A DNA stretch of 64,000 nucleotides from Nitrosomonas sp. PY1. GTDB taxonomy: Bacteria > Pseudomonadota > Gammaproteobacteria > Burkholderiales > Nitrosomonadaceae. The first letter of the stretch is position 1, and the number at the start of each line of letters is the position of its first letter. Positions 46,453 through 54,390 of this stretch are shown in pieces. The notes beneath the pieces are model-generated. The model had not been told where the DNA came from. It saw only the letters and a list, made by a program, of their open reading frames with translations, and ran no database searches. The position numbers were made by a program, and so were the translations under genes. The stretch spans positions 2,120,121 through 2,184,120 of the forward strand of contig NZ_BQXC01000001.1 of the NCBI RefSeq assembly GCF_022836435.1, in the 5' to 3' direction.

Positions 46453-46543
46453 GATTTGTCCGCACGACTACTTCACACCATCGCTAAACTTCACACCTAA
46501 TAAACCCAATAACTGGGTTGATGCGTCCGGTATCACTGAATAA
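46453..46543 (+). pseudogene. 3' fragment of an unknown gene cut by the IS3 element
   Basis: Directly after the IS3 right end a frame with no start reads ICPHDYFTPSLNFTPNKPN then NWVDASGITE and stops. The matching 5' part is not visible on the left side of the IS. The composition is that of a real protein end. It may belong to the same toxin-like array as the lipase downstream, but that is a guess. Confidence 0.5.
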
Positions 46544-46652
46544 AATATTTCAATAAATCATTGAATATCAAATGATTGTGATGTGTTGTGCTTCTGTCAT
46601 TAACACTGTCTGAGGCTAGAACGAGGATCACCTTCCAATGGAGACTTGCGAT

Positions 46653-47090
46653 ATGAAAACTTTCTTTGCTTTTTTATCGATGCTACCGCTCATCGCTGCT
46701 TGTTCCGGGCCAAGCAAGGGGCAACTGGACGACGAAGTGAGGCGGCTTTGCGCCATTGATGGCGGAATTAAGGTGTATGAGACGGTGAAATTGCCAGCGG
46801 GAAGATTTGATAAGTATGGGCAAATACGAATTCCGTACAAGGAAATTGTTGGGCCGGGTGATAGGTATTTCTACGAATCGTCTCAGAAATTCCTTGTTGA
46901 AGGTAATCCAGCAATGTGGCGAAACCATTATAAGGTGTTTCGAATATATGACAACAAGATTCTTGGAGAATCAGTTAGTTATGCAAGACGCGGCGGAGAT
47001 CTTCCAGGTCCTTGGCATGGCACATCGTTTGGATGCCCTGAGAAGGCAAGTATTATTTATTTGAATATGCAGATATTTATTAAAGAATAA
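46653..47090 (+). CDS. lipoprotein paralogue 1, possible immunity protein
   Basis: From ATG 46653, behind GGAGAC, a 145-residue lipoprotein with signal LLPLIAACSG-like (lipobox IAAC). The mature part reads GPSKGQLDDEVRRLCAIDGG and continues KVYETVKLPAGRFDKYG, and ends with GGDLPGPWHGTSFGCP. It is clearly paralogous to the lipoprotein at 48015-48509, which follows the lipase. Two conserved cysteines occur in the mature part of each. Having paralogous lipoproteins on both sides of a lipase resembles the immunity lipoproteins of lipase effectors. No function is proven. Confidence 0.75.
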   Translation: MKTFFAFLSMLPLIAACSGPSKGQLDDEVRRLCAIDGGIKVYETVKLPAGRFDKYGQIRIPYKEIVGPGDRYFYESSQKFLVEGNPAMWRNHYKVFRIYDNKILGESVSYARRGGDLPGPWHGTSFGCPEKASIIYLNMQIFIKE

Positions 47091-47100
47091 GGAAAAAACT

Positions 47101-48018
47101 ATGAATCGACAGGTCGATTATTTTAAACAAGCAGAGTTAGCATTAGCGACATATGCAAGTCTACTTACGGAGATCCCTGATCCAGATGAATTGAAGAGAG
47201 TAGATTTTTCTGATTCTCAAGCTACTAATTTCTCCAACACCTACCGCGTAGTAACCCAATACAACGATCCAGCCATTGGCCTATCAGCAACAGTTTTCGC
47301 AGATAACGTAACTGAGGAAACTTTCCTTGCCATCCGTGGCACCGAAATCACCGATCCAGGTGACATATTTGCTGGTTTACCGATTGCAATCTTCGGCACC
47401 ACGGTATTGCAGCCACAGTATGCTAGCCTTAAAACCCAAGTTCAAGCCTGGTTAAGCGATGGCACGTTGAAGCCAACGTTCACGGTTACCGGCCACAGCC
47501 TGGGCGGTTTTCTGGCCACAGGTCTCGTTGATGACCCTGCATTTGCCAGTCACATTTCGCACGCCTATCTTTATAATGCACCGGGAACAGGCGGCATCGT
47601 GGGTTCGTTTGCGGACACATTACTGGGATTCATGGGGCTATCACCATTGGGCGACTCCTCCAAAATCAGTAATATCGAAGCCGCAATCGGTGCAAACCCG
47701 ATTGCCGGATTAGGTTTCAACGCTGCTCCGCCGATCGACATCATCATTGAAAACCAAACCCAAATCAGCGGCTCACCCCCTTCCAAAAACCACAGCCAAC
47801 AGGCGCTGACCGATGCTCTAGCAGCTTATAACGCCTATTCCAAGCTAACGCCCTCCTTGGCACAGAGCCAACTGAATGACTTGATCGATGCTTTTGGCAC
47901 CACGGAAAACATAACTTCTAATGGCAGAACCCTAGAATCCGCGCTGGATGCGCTGTATTTCATTGCTTCAACAGACAACGAAACCAAGATGAAAATCGAA
48001 TGGAGGCTTGCTGCATGA
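47101..48018 (+). CDS. lipase of class 3 type, possible lipid-attacking effector
   Basis: A 305-residue alpha/beta hydrolase. The nucleophile elbow TGHSLGGFLA gives Ser133, TFLAIRGTE is the oxyanion strand, and His231 in NHSQQALTDALAAYN is the likely catalytic histidine, as in bacterial lipases that carry RTX or other C-terminal extensions. Here the protein ends soon after. There is no signal peptide, so export would need a dedicated system. The stop overlaps the start of lipoprotein 2 as ATGA, which suggests coupled expression. Confidence 0.83.
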   Translation: MNRQVDYFKQAELALATYASLLTEIPDPDELKRVDFSDSQATNFSNTYRVVTQYNDPAIGLSATVFADNVTEETFLAIRGTEITDPGDIFAGLPIAIFGTTVLQPQYASLKTQVQAWLSDGTLKPTFTVTGHSLGGFLATGLVDDPAFASHISHAYLYNAPGTGGIVGSFADTLLGFMGLSPLGDSSKISNIEAAIGANPIAGLGFNAAPPIDIIIENQTQISGSPPSKNHSQQALTDALAAYNAYSKLTPSLAQSQLNDLIDAFGTTENITSNGRTLESALDALYFIASTDNETKMKIEWRLAA

Positions 48019-48509
48019 AAACACTGCTTGTGATTTTATTTACGTTGCTACTTGTTGCTGCTTGTGTCGGGCCAAACAAAGCTCAACTGGATGCTGAGGT
48101 GGATCGCTTATGCGCCATCGATGGGGGTATTCGGGTGTATGAAACGGTGGCATTGCCGGCGGATAAGTTCAATAAATGGGGAGAAATCAATTTTTACAAA
48201 CCCACCCAGAAAATCGAAGATACGTTAGGTCCGGAATATATCTATCAATGGGATATGCATTACTACAGAAAAGGTGATCCTTTTAGTCAAGGTGCTCAAG
48301 AAGTAGTTATGAAACGAGACCATATCCAGGTTTTTCAAAGATCCAGTGTGAAATTATTAGGTGAGCTGATTATGTATCACCGTGTTGGCGGTGATTTACC
48401 TGGCCCATGGATGCCTTCTTCATATCATTGTCCTGATAAATCAGTAGCAAGAGAATTTATTCTGTTAAATCGCATTTTTGTTAAGTCTATGGTGAAAAAA
48501 GAGAAATGA
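48015..48509 (+). CDS. lipoprotein paralogue 2, possible immunity protein
   Basis: A 164-residue lipoprotein starting at the ATG that overlaps the lipase stop, behind GGAGG. The signal ends in LVAAC (lipobox). The mature part reads GPNKAQLDAEVDRLCAIDGG, then RVYETVALPADKFNKWG and near the end GGDLPGPWMPSSYHCPDKS, clearly paralogous to lipoprotein 1. The upstream sequence AATGGAGGCTTGC is also shared with lipoprotein 1 (AATGGAGACTTGC), so the duplicated unit includes the ribosome site and the last residues of the preceding gene. Confidence 0.76.
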   Translation: MKTLLVILFTLLLVAACVGPNKAQLDAEVDRLCAIDGGIRVYETVALPADKFNKWGEINFYKPTQKIEDTLGPEYIYQWDMHYYRKGDPFSQGAQEVVMKRDHIQVFQRSSVKLLGELIMYHRVGGDLPGPWMPSSYHCPDKSVAREFILLNRIFVKSMVKKEK

Positions 48510-48523
48510 GTAATATTAATGTA

Positions 48524-49233
48524 GGGGCTGTAGTAGATCAGCTTAAATTTGAGTCCAATTTTTCAATATTTTTAGTTGATGTTTAGGTGTTCCATAGTTG
48601 AATCTAAATTCACATTCTTTAAGAAAAGATGGAAATGACTCTTTGGGAATTCCATTGTATTTTCTTAAAACACGTTTGGCCTGATTCCAAAAATTCTCAA
48701 TCCCATTAATGTGATTCTTGCCTTGCGCAAATAACGTGGAATGATTAATCCGTTCATGGTAGAAGTGGCTCACATCAAGCGCATTGTAACTGCGATAACA
48801 ATCTGTATAAACTACGCTGTCAGGTGCTATTTTTCTGGTTATCAGCGGCATAAGTGTTTCTGATTTAGTGTCGCCTACAACTTTTGTGTATACCTTACCA
48901 CCACGCTTCAATATGCCGAACACAGCCACCTTACCAGCAGCTCCACGGCCACGTTTACCTTTACGAACGCCACCGAAATAGCTCTCATCCAACTCCACTA
49001 TACCATCAAAGATTTCGTGAGATTCCCGCTCCAGATGATAAGCAATAACTTCACGTATTTTACGATAAAACAACGCGGCGCTATTGGGTTGTATTCCGAG
49101 TATATTGGCTGCTGATCTTGCTGTAACTTCCAGCACAAAATTCCAGTAACCTTAACTGTACTTTCCTTGATAATCTACAATGACTTATCTTCACTTGATT
49201 AGCTTAACAACTAAGCTAATCTACTACAGCCCC
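48524..49233 (-). mobile_element. IS1595-family element (IS1016 group), copy 1
   Basis: A 710-bp element with ends GGGGCTGTAGTAGAT and CTACTACAGCCCC. It encodes the same transposase as copy 2 at 60523-61232 but in opposite orientation. The eight bases flanking it on each side do not match, so there is no target duplication, unlike copy 2. It separates the lipase-lipoprotein cassette from the fic gene. Confidence 0.9.
48543..49136 (-). CDS. IS1595-family transposase (copy 1)
   Basis: A 197-residue DDE transposase identical to copy 2. Catalytic residues: Asp in VELDESYFGG, Asp in VYTDCYRSY and the later Asn/His-Glu region ENFWNQAKR. The frame starts at GTG. The expected N-terminal helix (CRLSRKVQLRLLEF) lies upstream in another frame and is split from the body at a TTTT run, so either the enzyme starts at the GTG or a frameshift is needed. 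Confidence 0.9.
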   Translation of the reverse strand: MLEVTARSAANILGIQPNSAALFYRKIREVIAYHLERESHEIFDGIVELDESYFGGVRKGKRGRGAAGKVAVFGILKRGGKVYTKVVGDTKSETLMPLITRKIAPDSVVYTDCYRSYNALDVSHFYHERINHSTLFAQGKNHINGIENFWNQAKRVLRKYNGIPKESFPSFLKECEFRFNYGTPKHQLKILKNWTQI

Positions 49234-49348
49234 TGTTTTTATCTCTGGTTTTTTGCAAAAAATCCACCCAAATTCCTTAGAATTTCAACATTGGGTAGAG
49301 TTATTAAGAATTTGCAGCAGAAGTGCGTAGTTTTGCAGAGGCCTCTCT

Positions 49349-50470
49349 CTATACTCTAACAATTTGTAGCAACGGCTCAAAAGAGTATAACGCTGGCCTT
49401 CTTCCCGATGCCTCCTCTAATATGGTAATTAGTTTCTTTTCTAAAAGTATCCTTGTAAACCTTGCTGCACTAGGAGTAGGTATACCGCTTTTTGTTGTAA
49501 ATTTATTGTTTCTAAATACGGGATAAGTAAAAATAAAATCTAATGCGCTAACACTCCATTTAGAAGCTAGAGCATCTGAAAAAATTACTTTCATTTCTTC
49601 ATATAATTTTTGGATATTTTCAGCAATAGTAAGATTCTTAATTGCTTGCTGTTCAACAGCCTCAAGAAAGAATGCACTCCAACTTTCCCAATCACCGTTT
49701 GAAGATACATTTCTCATCAAGTCTATATACAAATCCTTATGCTCCTCCAGGTAGCCACTTATATAAAAATGTGGAGCTGATATTGTCCCTGTTGACCACA
49801 GCATTAAAGTAATCAACATGCGCCCGATACGTCCATTGCCATCCTTAAATGGGTGTAGAGCTTCAAATTCGATATGAGCCACTGCTGTCTTGACTAATAT
49901 TGGGTGGTTGCTTTGTCCTATATATTCAAACAACTTATCAAGCCCTTCCTGCAATCTCTCGGGGCTGATGGGTATAAATAGAATGTTCTTCTTTACCTTA
50001 TCAGCCAGATAGTTTTGCTCATTTTTAAATTCACCAGGTGATGCTGAAGCTCCGCGTCCAAAAGAAAGTAATTGCTGGTGAATAGATTTGATAAGTGATT
50101 GCGATAATGGATAACCGTTTTCTATTGATCGCTGAGCAGCTTGCAACGCAATCCGATAAAGATAAGTTTCAATAACCTCCGATCTCACAGAATGGGTATT
50201 TTCAATACCATCAGTGTGATCTGCCTCATATTTCAGAATCTCATCCAAAGTACTTACTGTACCTTCCATTCTGGAAGATATAATAGCCTCTTGATTTCTT
50301 AGCGGTGCAAGCAATATCTCACTATTGTGCATATTTTTCAGCATTTGATCGTAACGAGCTATTGCGGCTGTTGCTTTTAGAATGGGATCTATAAACTTAG
50401 TATAATCAAGTTTATTGGGTGGGAACTTATCGTAATGGTAGTTAACAGCATTAGCCAGATTAAACTGCAT
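49349..50470 (-). CDS. Fic-family AMPylase, class II (N-terminal inhibitory helix)
   Basis: Fic proteins transfer AMP or related groups to hydroxyl side chains of targets. The catalytic loop HPFKDGNGRIGR starts at residue 209 (from GTG 50479) and is complete. The inhibitory motif SSRMEG (Ser68, Glu72, Gly73) lies N-terminal to it, which places the protein in class II, self-inhibited until activated. A winged-helix-like C terminus follows (FTTKSGIPTPSAARFTRILL). ATG 50470 is taken as start. No adjacent antitoxin gene is seen, as expected for this class. Likely a stress or toxin-like regulator carried by the island. Confidence 0.9.
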   Translation of the reverse strand: MQFNLANAVNYHYDKFPPNKLDYTKFIDPILKATAAIARYDQMLKNMHNSEILLAPLRNQEAIISSRMEGTVSTLDEILKYEADHTDGIENTHSVRSEVIETYLYRIALQAAQRSIENGYPLSQSLIKSIHQQLLSFGRGASASPGEFKNEQNYLADKVKKNILFIPISPERLQEGLDKLFEYIGQSNHPILVKTAVAHIEFEALHPFKDGNGRIGRMLITLMLWSTGTISAPHFYISGYLEEHKDLYIDLMRNVSSNGDWESWSAFFLEAVEQQAIKNLTIAENIQKLYEEMKVIFSDALASKWSVSALDFIFTYPVFRNNKFTTKSGIPTPSAARFTRILLEKKLITILEEASGRRPALYSFEPLLQIVRV

Positions 50471-50833
50471 GGATCTCACTCATTAGTTTGAAGTTAATAA
50501 TTAACCCAATATTAGTCACAAACAAGATAGACATCAATATTTTTGTTATTTTGATACTCAAACAGCGTAGACATTAAGTAATTCATCACAAACCTATTTG
50601 AATATCATATTTCTCTTATTCTGATATACAATACGTGAGGATTCATATTATTCATTGCAACCCATTAAAATCATTCTTTATTATTTCTACTGAAAAATTA
50701 CTCGCTTTTTGAAAAGCACCTCCTTGTTTTTCGTATTGATTACCTAATATTTGAGCAATCCCAATCTTGACTTCAAATGTAAGAAAACGCTTCGGAGAAT
50801 TTGTGTGTAGTGAAAAAACTTTGCACCCCTAAG

Positions 50834-51844
50834 CTATCTGCTGGCTTTCGCCCGCGATACCATATTCTTTACGGCGGTTGTCATGTTAACCGGAACAAGC
50901 TTGGTATCTTTATGAGCATTCTGGAACACCCTGAAGACTTCATCCGCGAAAGCTTGTCCAATTTCTTCAATACCGTCAAAGTCGAGAACTACCGTTTTGA
51001 ATTTCTCAAAACGAAAAATCAGTCTTTTAGCTTGCGATCTTGATATCAGCTTTTCACCTTCATATTGCCCCAATCTCACGGGAACGATTGTTTTCGCGAA
51101 TGTATATTCTTCGGGCGCTGCAAACTTGTCGAAGATTTCCTTGATTGTTCGTGTGGCGCCGTTTGCCAACCGCATCACAACGAGCGTACCGGGCGCATTC
51201 TTTGGCCGTTCGATCAACATATCGTCTAGCCCATCCTCATGCATGAAATGAAGGCTTCCGGATCGAATATCAAAAAGATCAAATACTTTACTGGAGAAAA
51301 AAATTCCTTCTCCGGAATGGTTTGCCGGGTCTGTTGTGAACTTACCCTTTGCCAGTTCTAAAATTGCTTCGCGTGGATCATACAAATCAAGAGCTTTCTG
51401 AATTTTATTGAAAATGCCCTCGCCATCATCGGCAACCCAAGCTTGCGTATATAAGGCGTTTCTCACACCCCAAATTGAAATCGTATTCGCGCCGGAATGA
51501 TCGATTGCATTATTAACCATTTCAGTAAAACCATAGCGCCAAATATCCCTGACGTTATCGGGAAAATCTCTGACCAATGGTGCAAACAACGATGACCAAA
51601 CAACATCTTCACGTAAGCCCTTTCTATTGTATTCCTGATGCACCCGGCGCAATTCTGCAAGCGTATATTCAACACCCCGTCCAACCCCATGCTTCACGAT
51701 CAACCCGCTCGTGACAGCTTTACGCAATCTTGCGCTTGCCGCTTGCCGCGATATGCCCAAAGCATTGGCAAGTTTTTCAGAAACACTCTTTCCGCTATCA
51801 GAAATAAGCTTCAATAGTGTGTGCGTGGTTTCATCGATTTTCAT
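50834..51844 (-). CDS. HTH-GHKL ATPase-DUF4325 (STAS-like) fusion protein
   Basis: Three parts in one 336-residue protein. Residues about 1-65 form a winged helix (NALGISRQAASARLRKAVTS). Residues about 85-235 are a GHKL ATPase with the N box TEMVNNAIDHSG, the G1 box ADDGEGIF and NHSGEGIFF. Residues about 245-332 match the DUF4325 STAS-like pattern (TVVLDFDGIEEIGQAFADEV). ATPase plus STAS recalls anti-sigma and anti-anti-sigma switches, here joined to a DNA-binding domain. It is divergent from the gene at 52075, with inverted repeats between them. A self-contained, ligand- or ATP-gated repressor is a reasonable inference. Confidence 0.82.
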   Translation of the reverse strand: MKIDETTHTLLKLISDSGKSVSEKLANALGISRQAASARLRKAVTSGLIVKHGVGRGVEYTLAELRRVHQEYNRKGLREDVVWSSLFAPLVRDFPDNVRDIWRYGFTEMVNNAIDHSGANTISIWGVRNALYTQAWVADDGEGIFNKIQKALDLYDPREAILELAKGKFTTDPANHSGEGIFFSSKVFDLFDIRSGSLHFMHEDGLDDMLIERPKNAPGTLVVMRLANGATRTIKEIFDKFAAPEEYTFAKTIVPVRLGQYEGEKLISRSQAKRLIFRFEKFKTVVLDFDGIEEIGQAFADEVFRVFQNAHKDTKLVPVNMTTAVKNMVSRAKASR

Positions 51845-51930
51845 TTGCCATATTAGTGTAAAGATTATTTGAATTAATTGTAAACTTTATGGCAAATAAA
51901 TGTAAAGATTGAATAGGGGAAATGTAAAGC
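51844..51930. promoter_or_regulatory. candidate operator between the HTH-ATPase and 52075 genes
   Basis: TTTGCCATA (51844-51852) and its reverse complement TATGGCAAA (51888-51896) face each other, each accompanied by TGTAAAG words (51857-51866, 51901-51910 and 51923-51930). The first arm overlaps the start codon of the HTH-ATPase gene. The arrangement fits autoregulation by its own winged helix. The binding itself is inferred. Confidence 0.55.
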
Positions 51931-52074
51931 ACATAGAAAATTTTTTGACTCGAAAACTTGAATTGCCCTGTAGAATATTTTAATCACTCCATAGTTCGAC
52001 GGAACGAAAAGCGGATACCTTCAATCGCCTTGGGGTGACCTATCTTGAAGGATGCACTTTTGAAGGGAGTGTTT

Positions 52075-52740
52075 ATGGCATATCTTAACGATAGTATTGA
52101 CGTCATCACTGATGAATCAATGATTTTCATGTTTGATAGGTTGCCTGATCTAACTTCGTTAGAAAGATTTGGGTGCTTAACAATGGCGCAATGTGCTTCA
52201 TTGATATGCTTTCATAGCGATATTGGAAAATCAGCTCCTACTGAAGTTGTTGGAACATACGTGATGCTTGCTTGTAAAGACGCTGCATCGGGGGAATTGC
52301 AAATCTTGAATCCTGATACGCTGCTTCCTTGGTCAGAATATTTAAAAATGATTAAATCGGGAATGTATAGTGATGACAACGAATTGCAAGCACCTCTGCC
52401 TACTCTTGGATGGCTGGTTCGTCTTGATGAATGCGAAAAGTGGTATCGATCTAAAGGTATCGAGATTGACCTATCGCACGTAAAACAAGAAATAAGCACG
52501 ATAAAAAACCTTATTCAGCGCGAATCCCAAATTCACAAAGAAGAATTTCAAGGAATTGCGAGTGGGCAATGGAAAAATAATCCGAATCTTACGCAAGCAA
52601 AGATAATTGACTCCGATGAAATGGAATTTTATCGAAGGAATTACAGGGGAAAAAATACCCTTCGAGATTGGATTCGTGAAGTTGATCCAAGACCCAAAGA
52701 ATCACGCCGTGGCGCACCAAAAAAATACCCGTCAATTTAG
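52075..52740 (+). CDS. unknown island protein, possible accessory regulator
   Basis: From ATG 52075, behind GGGAG, a 221-residue soluble protein. It has FGCLTMAQCASLICFHSDIG near the start, a patch that in related island proteins looks like a degenerate helix-turn-helix, a central charged part and the C-terminal basic tail SRRGAPKKYPSI. I do not recognise a family. It lies first in the plus-strand set leading to the AlpA regulator and primase, and opposite the HTH-ATPase gene. Confidence 0.7.
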   Translation: MAYLNDSIDVITDESMIFMFDRLPDLTSLERFGCLTMAQCASLICFHSDIGKSAPTEVVGTYVMLACKDAASGELQILNPDTLLPWSEYLKMIKSGMYSDDNELQAPLPTLGWLVRLDECEKWYRSKGIEIDLSHVKQEISTIKNLIQRESQIHKEEFQGIASGQWKNNPNLTQAKIIDSDEMEFYRRNYRGKNTLRDWIREVDPRPKESRRGAPKKYPSI

Positions 52741-52844
52741 AAAAATGACATTTCAAGATATAACGGGAATTTTATCTATCATAAAATAGTTGCATCATGC
52801 CTTCACGCTGCAAATGGATTGTAGCGAATTCACACGGAGGCAAT

Positions 52845-53093
52845 ATGCAGCAAACAGAATCAAATTTTCAAAATCACTCTGTTTCGCCAGAACGGCTGAT
52901 TAATCTAGATGAAGTCGAAAGAATTACCGGCTTCAAATCTTCCTATATCTACTCAAAGATTCAGAAATCTGAATTTCCCAAACCTGTGAAGATCGGTACC
53001 TCCAGCCGCTGGAAATTTTCCGAAGTTCAGCAATGGATTCATGATCAGATTGAAAGCAACGCGTCCAGCAAATGTGCGGAGGTGCGAGCATGA
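52845..53093 (+). CDS. AlpA-family excisionase/transcription regulator
   Basis: An 82-residue protein from ATG 52845, behind GGAGG. LINLDEVERITGFKSSYIYS and KIQKSEFPKPVKIGTSSRWK plus FSEVQQWI make the winged-helix-like AlpA/MerR-superfamily excisionase fold. Such proteins control integrase expression and excision in P4-like elements. Its stop overlaps the start of the next gene as ATGA. It lies far from int, at the replication end of the island. Confidence 0.88.
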   Translation: MQQTESNFQNHSVSPERLINLDEVERITGFKSSYIYSKIQKSEFPKPVKIGTSSRWKFSEVQQWIHDQIESNASSKCAEVRA

Positions 53094-53323
53094 GCAATCA
53101 GCTAACTCCATCCGACCTGATGCGCCAAGCCGTGCTTACCTCTCATAGCTATTTGAGTTCAGCTATTCGAATCATTGATGAGGAATTAGGTGAAGGCTAC
53201 GCCAAAGCACACCCTGAACTGATCGTTGGCTTTATGAAAACATCAGCAATGGATTTTCACACAGCAATCACGCATCAGAAGTTCGATGATCTGATTGCGG
53301 AAATCTGTGATTCACTTTTATGA
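53090..53323 (+). CDS. small island protein, unknown
   Basis: A 77-residue acidic helical protein (SNQLTPSDLMRQAVLTSHSY, LIVGFMKTSAMDFHTAIT). It is translationally coupled to alpA by an ATGA overlap. Proteins like this are common just before the primase in P4-like elements, but I know no function for it. Confidence 0.75.
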   Translation: MSNQLTPSDLMRQAVLTSHSYLSSAIRIIDEELGEGYAKAHPELIVGFMKTSAMDFHTAITHQKFDDLIAEICDSLL

Positions 53324-53335
53324 GCGGGGATAATC

Positions 53336-53536
53336 ATGATTAATCAAGTTATCCCGGCATCGGGAAATATGGCATTGTCGTGCAATTGCAGATTGCCGCC
53401 ACCCCCAGCTGGTCAGATTCATGACCTGTTGCAAAAGTGGATTACAGATCATCCCTATCACACGCGGAAAGAACATATTCTTGCACATAGTCTTTTCCAG
53501 TGGTTAGAGCGGCAATCAAACGGAGGGTGTGCATAA
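53336..53536 (+). CDS. small island protein, unknown
   Basis: A 66-residue protein with a proline patch (CRLPPPPAGQIHDLL) and helical C terminus (EHILAHSLFQWLERQ). GGGGATAATC precedes the ATG, and it starts 12 bases after the previous stop. It is probably part of the alpA-primase operon. Function unknown. Confidence 0.65.
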   Translation: MINQVIPASGNMALSCNCRLPPPPAGQIHDLLQKWITDHPYHTRKEHILAHSLFQWLERQSNGGCA

Positions 53537-53787
53537 TGTTCCCGTTGACTTTGTCCCCTTGCAAGGTTTATTCTTTCGCTCAAGTGCTCAAAACACTTCA
53601 ACAAGCGGAATGCCCCGCGCCCGATAGTCGTGGTTTTTTTACGTCCATAGTTTTTGCATGGCCGAGTGTTGGGCTAATAAAACACCTGCCTTGGCAGGGA
53701 ATACGCCAGCCGTCTTGTTGCGGTTTTGAGCCCTCGGCCGCCCTCTCAAAAGGGGCGATAATCAAAATATCAACAAGGAGGCCAATC
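53537..53787 (+). promoter_or_regulatory. leader region upstream of the 53788 gene
   Basis: About 250 bases with an open frame lacking a good start (FAQVLKTLQQAECPAPDSRG, then WPSVGLIKHLPWQGI). Translations of this kind turn up as Ash-like proteins in P4-type phages, whose equivalent region carries the immunity RNA. No immunity hairpin was verified here. Treat as a likely regulatory leader. Confidence 0.35.
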
Positions 53788-54390
53788 ATGGCTGCTAACA
53801 TCCAAGATGCGTCCGCATCAAGCAAAGAATCATCACACGTTATTCCCGAAGACCTGATTGTCATCATTGACTGTAGAGGCTTGGATATTACCGAATTTCA
53901 CGGTACGAAAGCCATGCTAGAGAGCGAAGGAATAATTCCAGAAGGTTTCGAGTGGCCAGAAGGCTACAACAATGTTTATTGGAATGATGATCAGTTCGAA
54001 TATTGGCTTAGACGCCATCGTCCTGAAGGCGCAAAAGGATCGCGCAAACAATTCGAAACCGTTGACTGGTTTCAACTGCGCTGGGATTTGATTGGCACGA
54101 ACCCATTCAGCCGGAAAGTAGCGCGCAAGGAAAAAGAACTGAAAGACCTAATCTATCAGAATAGCCCGAAAGGCATCGCAGAAAGGGAATCACGCTTGGC
54201 GCGATATTGGAAGGCTCAAGATGACAAGCAGTTCCAAGCATTCAAAGCAAAAATTCCATGCCTTGCAACGACCGGTCGTGGTCGCAAATCTTCTCAAGCC
54301 AATATTAAGAACGTATCTATTGATGCGTTGCACGAAGCAATTCCCAATTCTATAGGCGAGAATAACAATGCCGAACCCCCAGCGAATTAA
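53788..54390 (+). CDS. unknown island protein preceding the primase
   Basis: From ATG 53788, behind AAGGAGG, a 200-residue soluble protein. It reads VIPEDLIVIIDCRGLDITEF, then YNNVYWNDDQFEYWLRRHRP and the basic stretch SRKVARKEKELKDLIYQ. The last residues (GENNNAEPPAN) overlap the primase start by 23 bases. Not a family I recognise. Its place before the primase suggests a replication or regulatory helper. Confidence 0.75.
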   Translation: MAANIQDASASSKESSHVIPEDLIVIIDCRGLDITEFHGTKAMLESEGIIPEGFEWPEGYNNVYWNDDQFEYWLRRHRPEGAKGSRKQFETVDWFQLRWDLIGTNPFSRKVARKEKELKDLIYQNSPKGIAERESRLARYWKAQDDKQFQAFKAKIPCLATTGRGRKSSQANIKNVSIDALHEAIPNSIGENNNAEPPAN

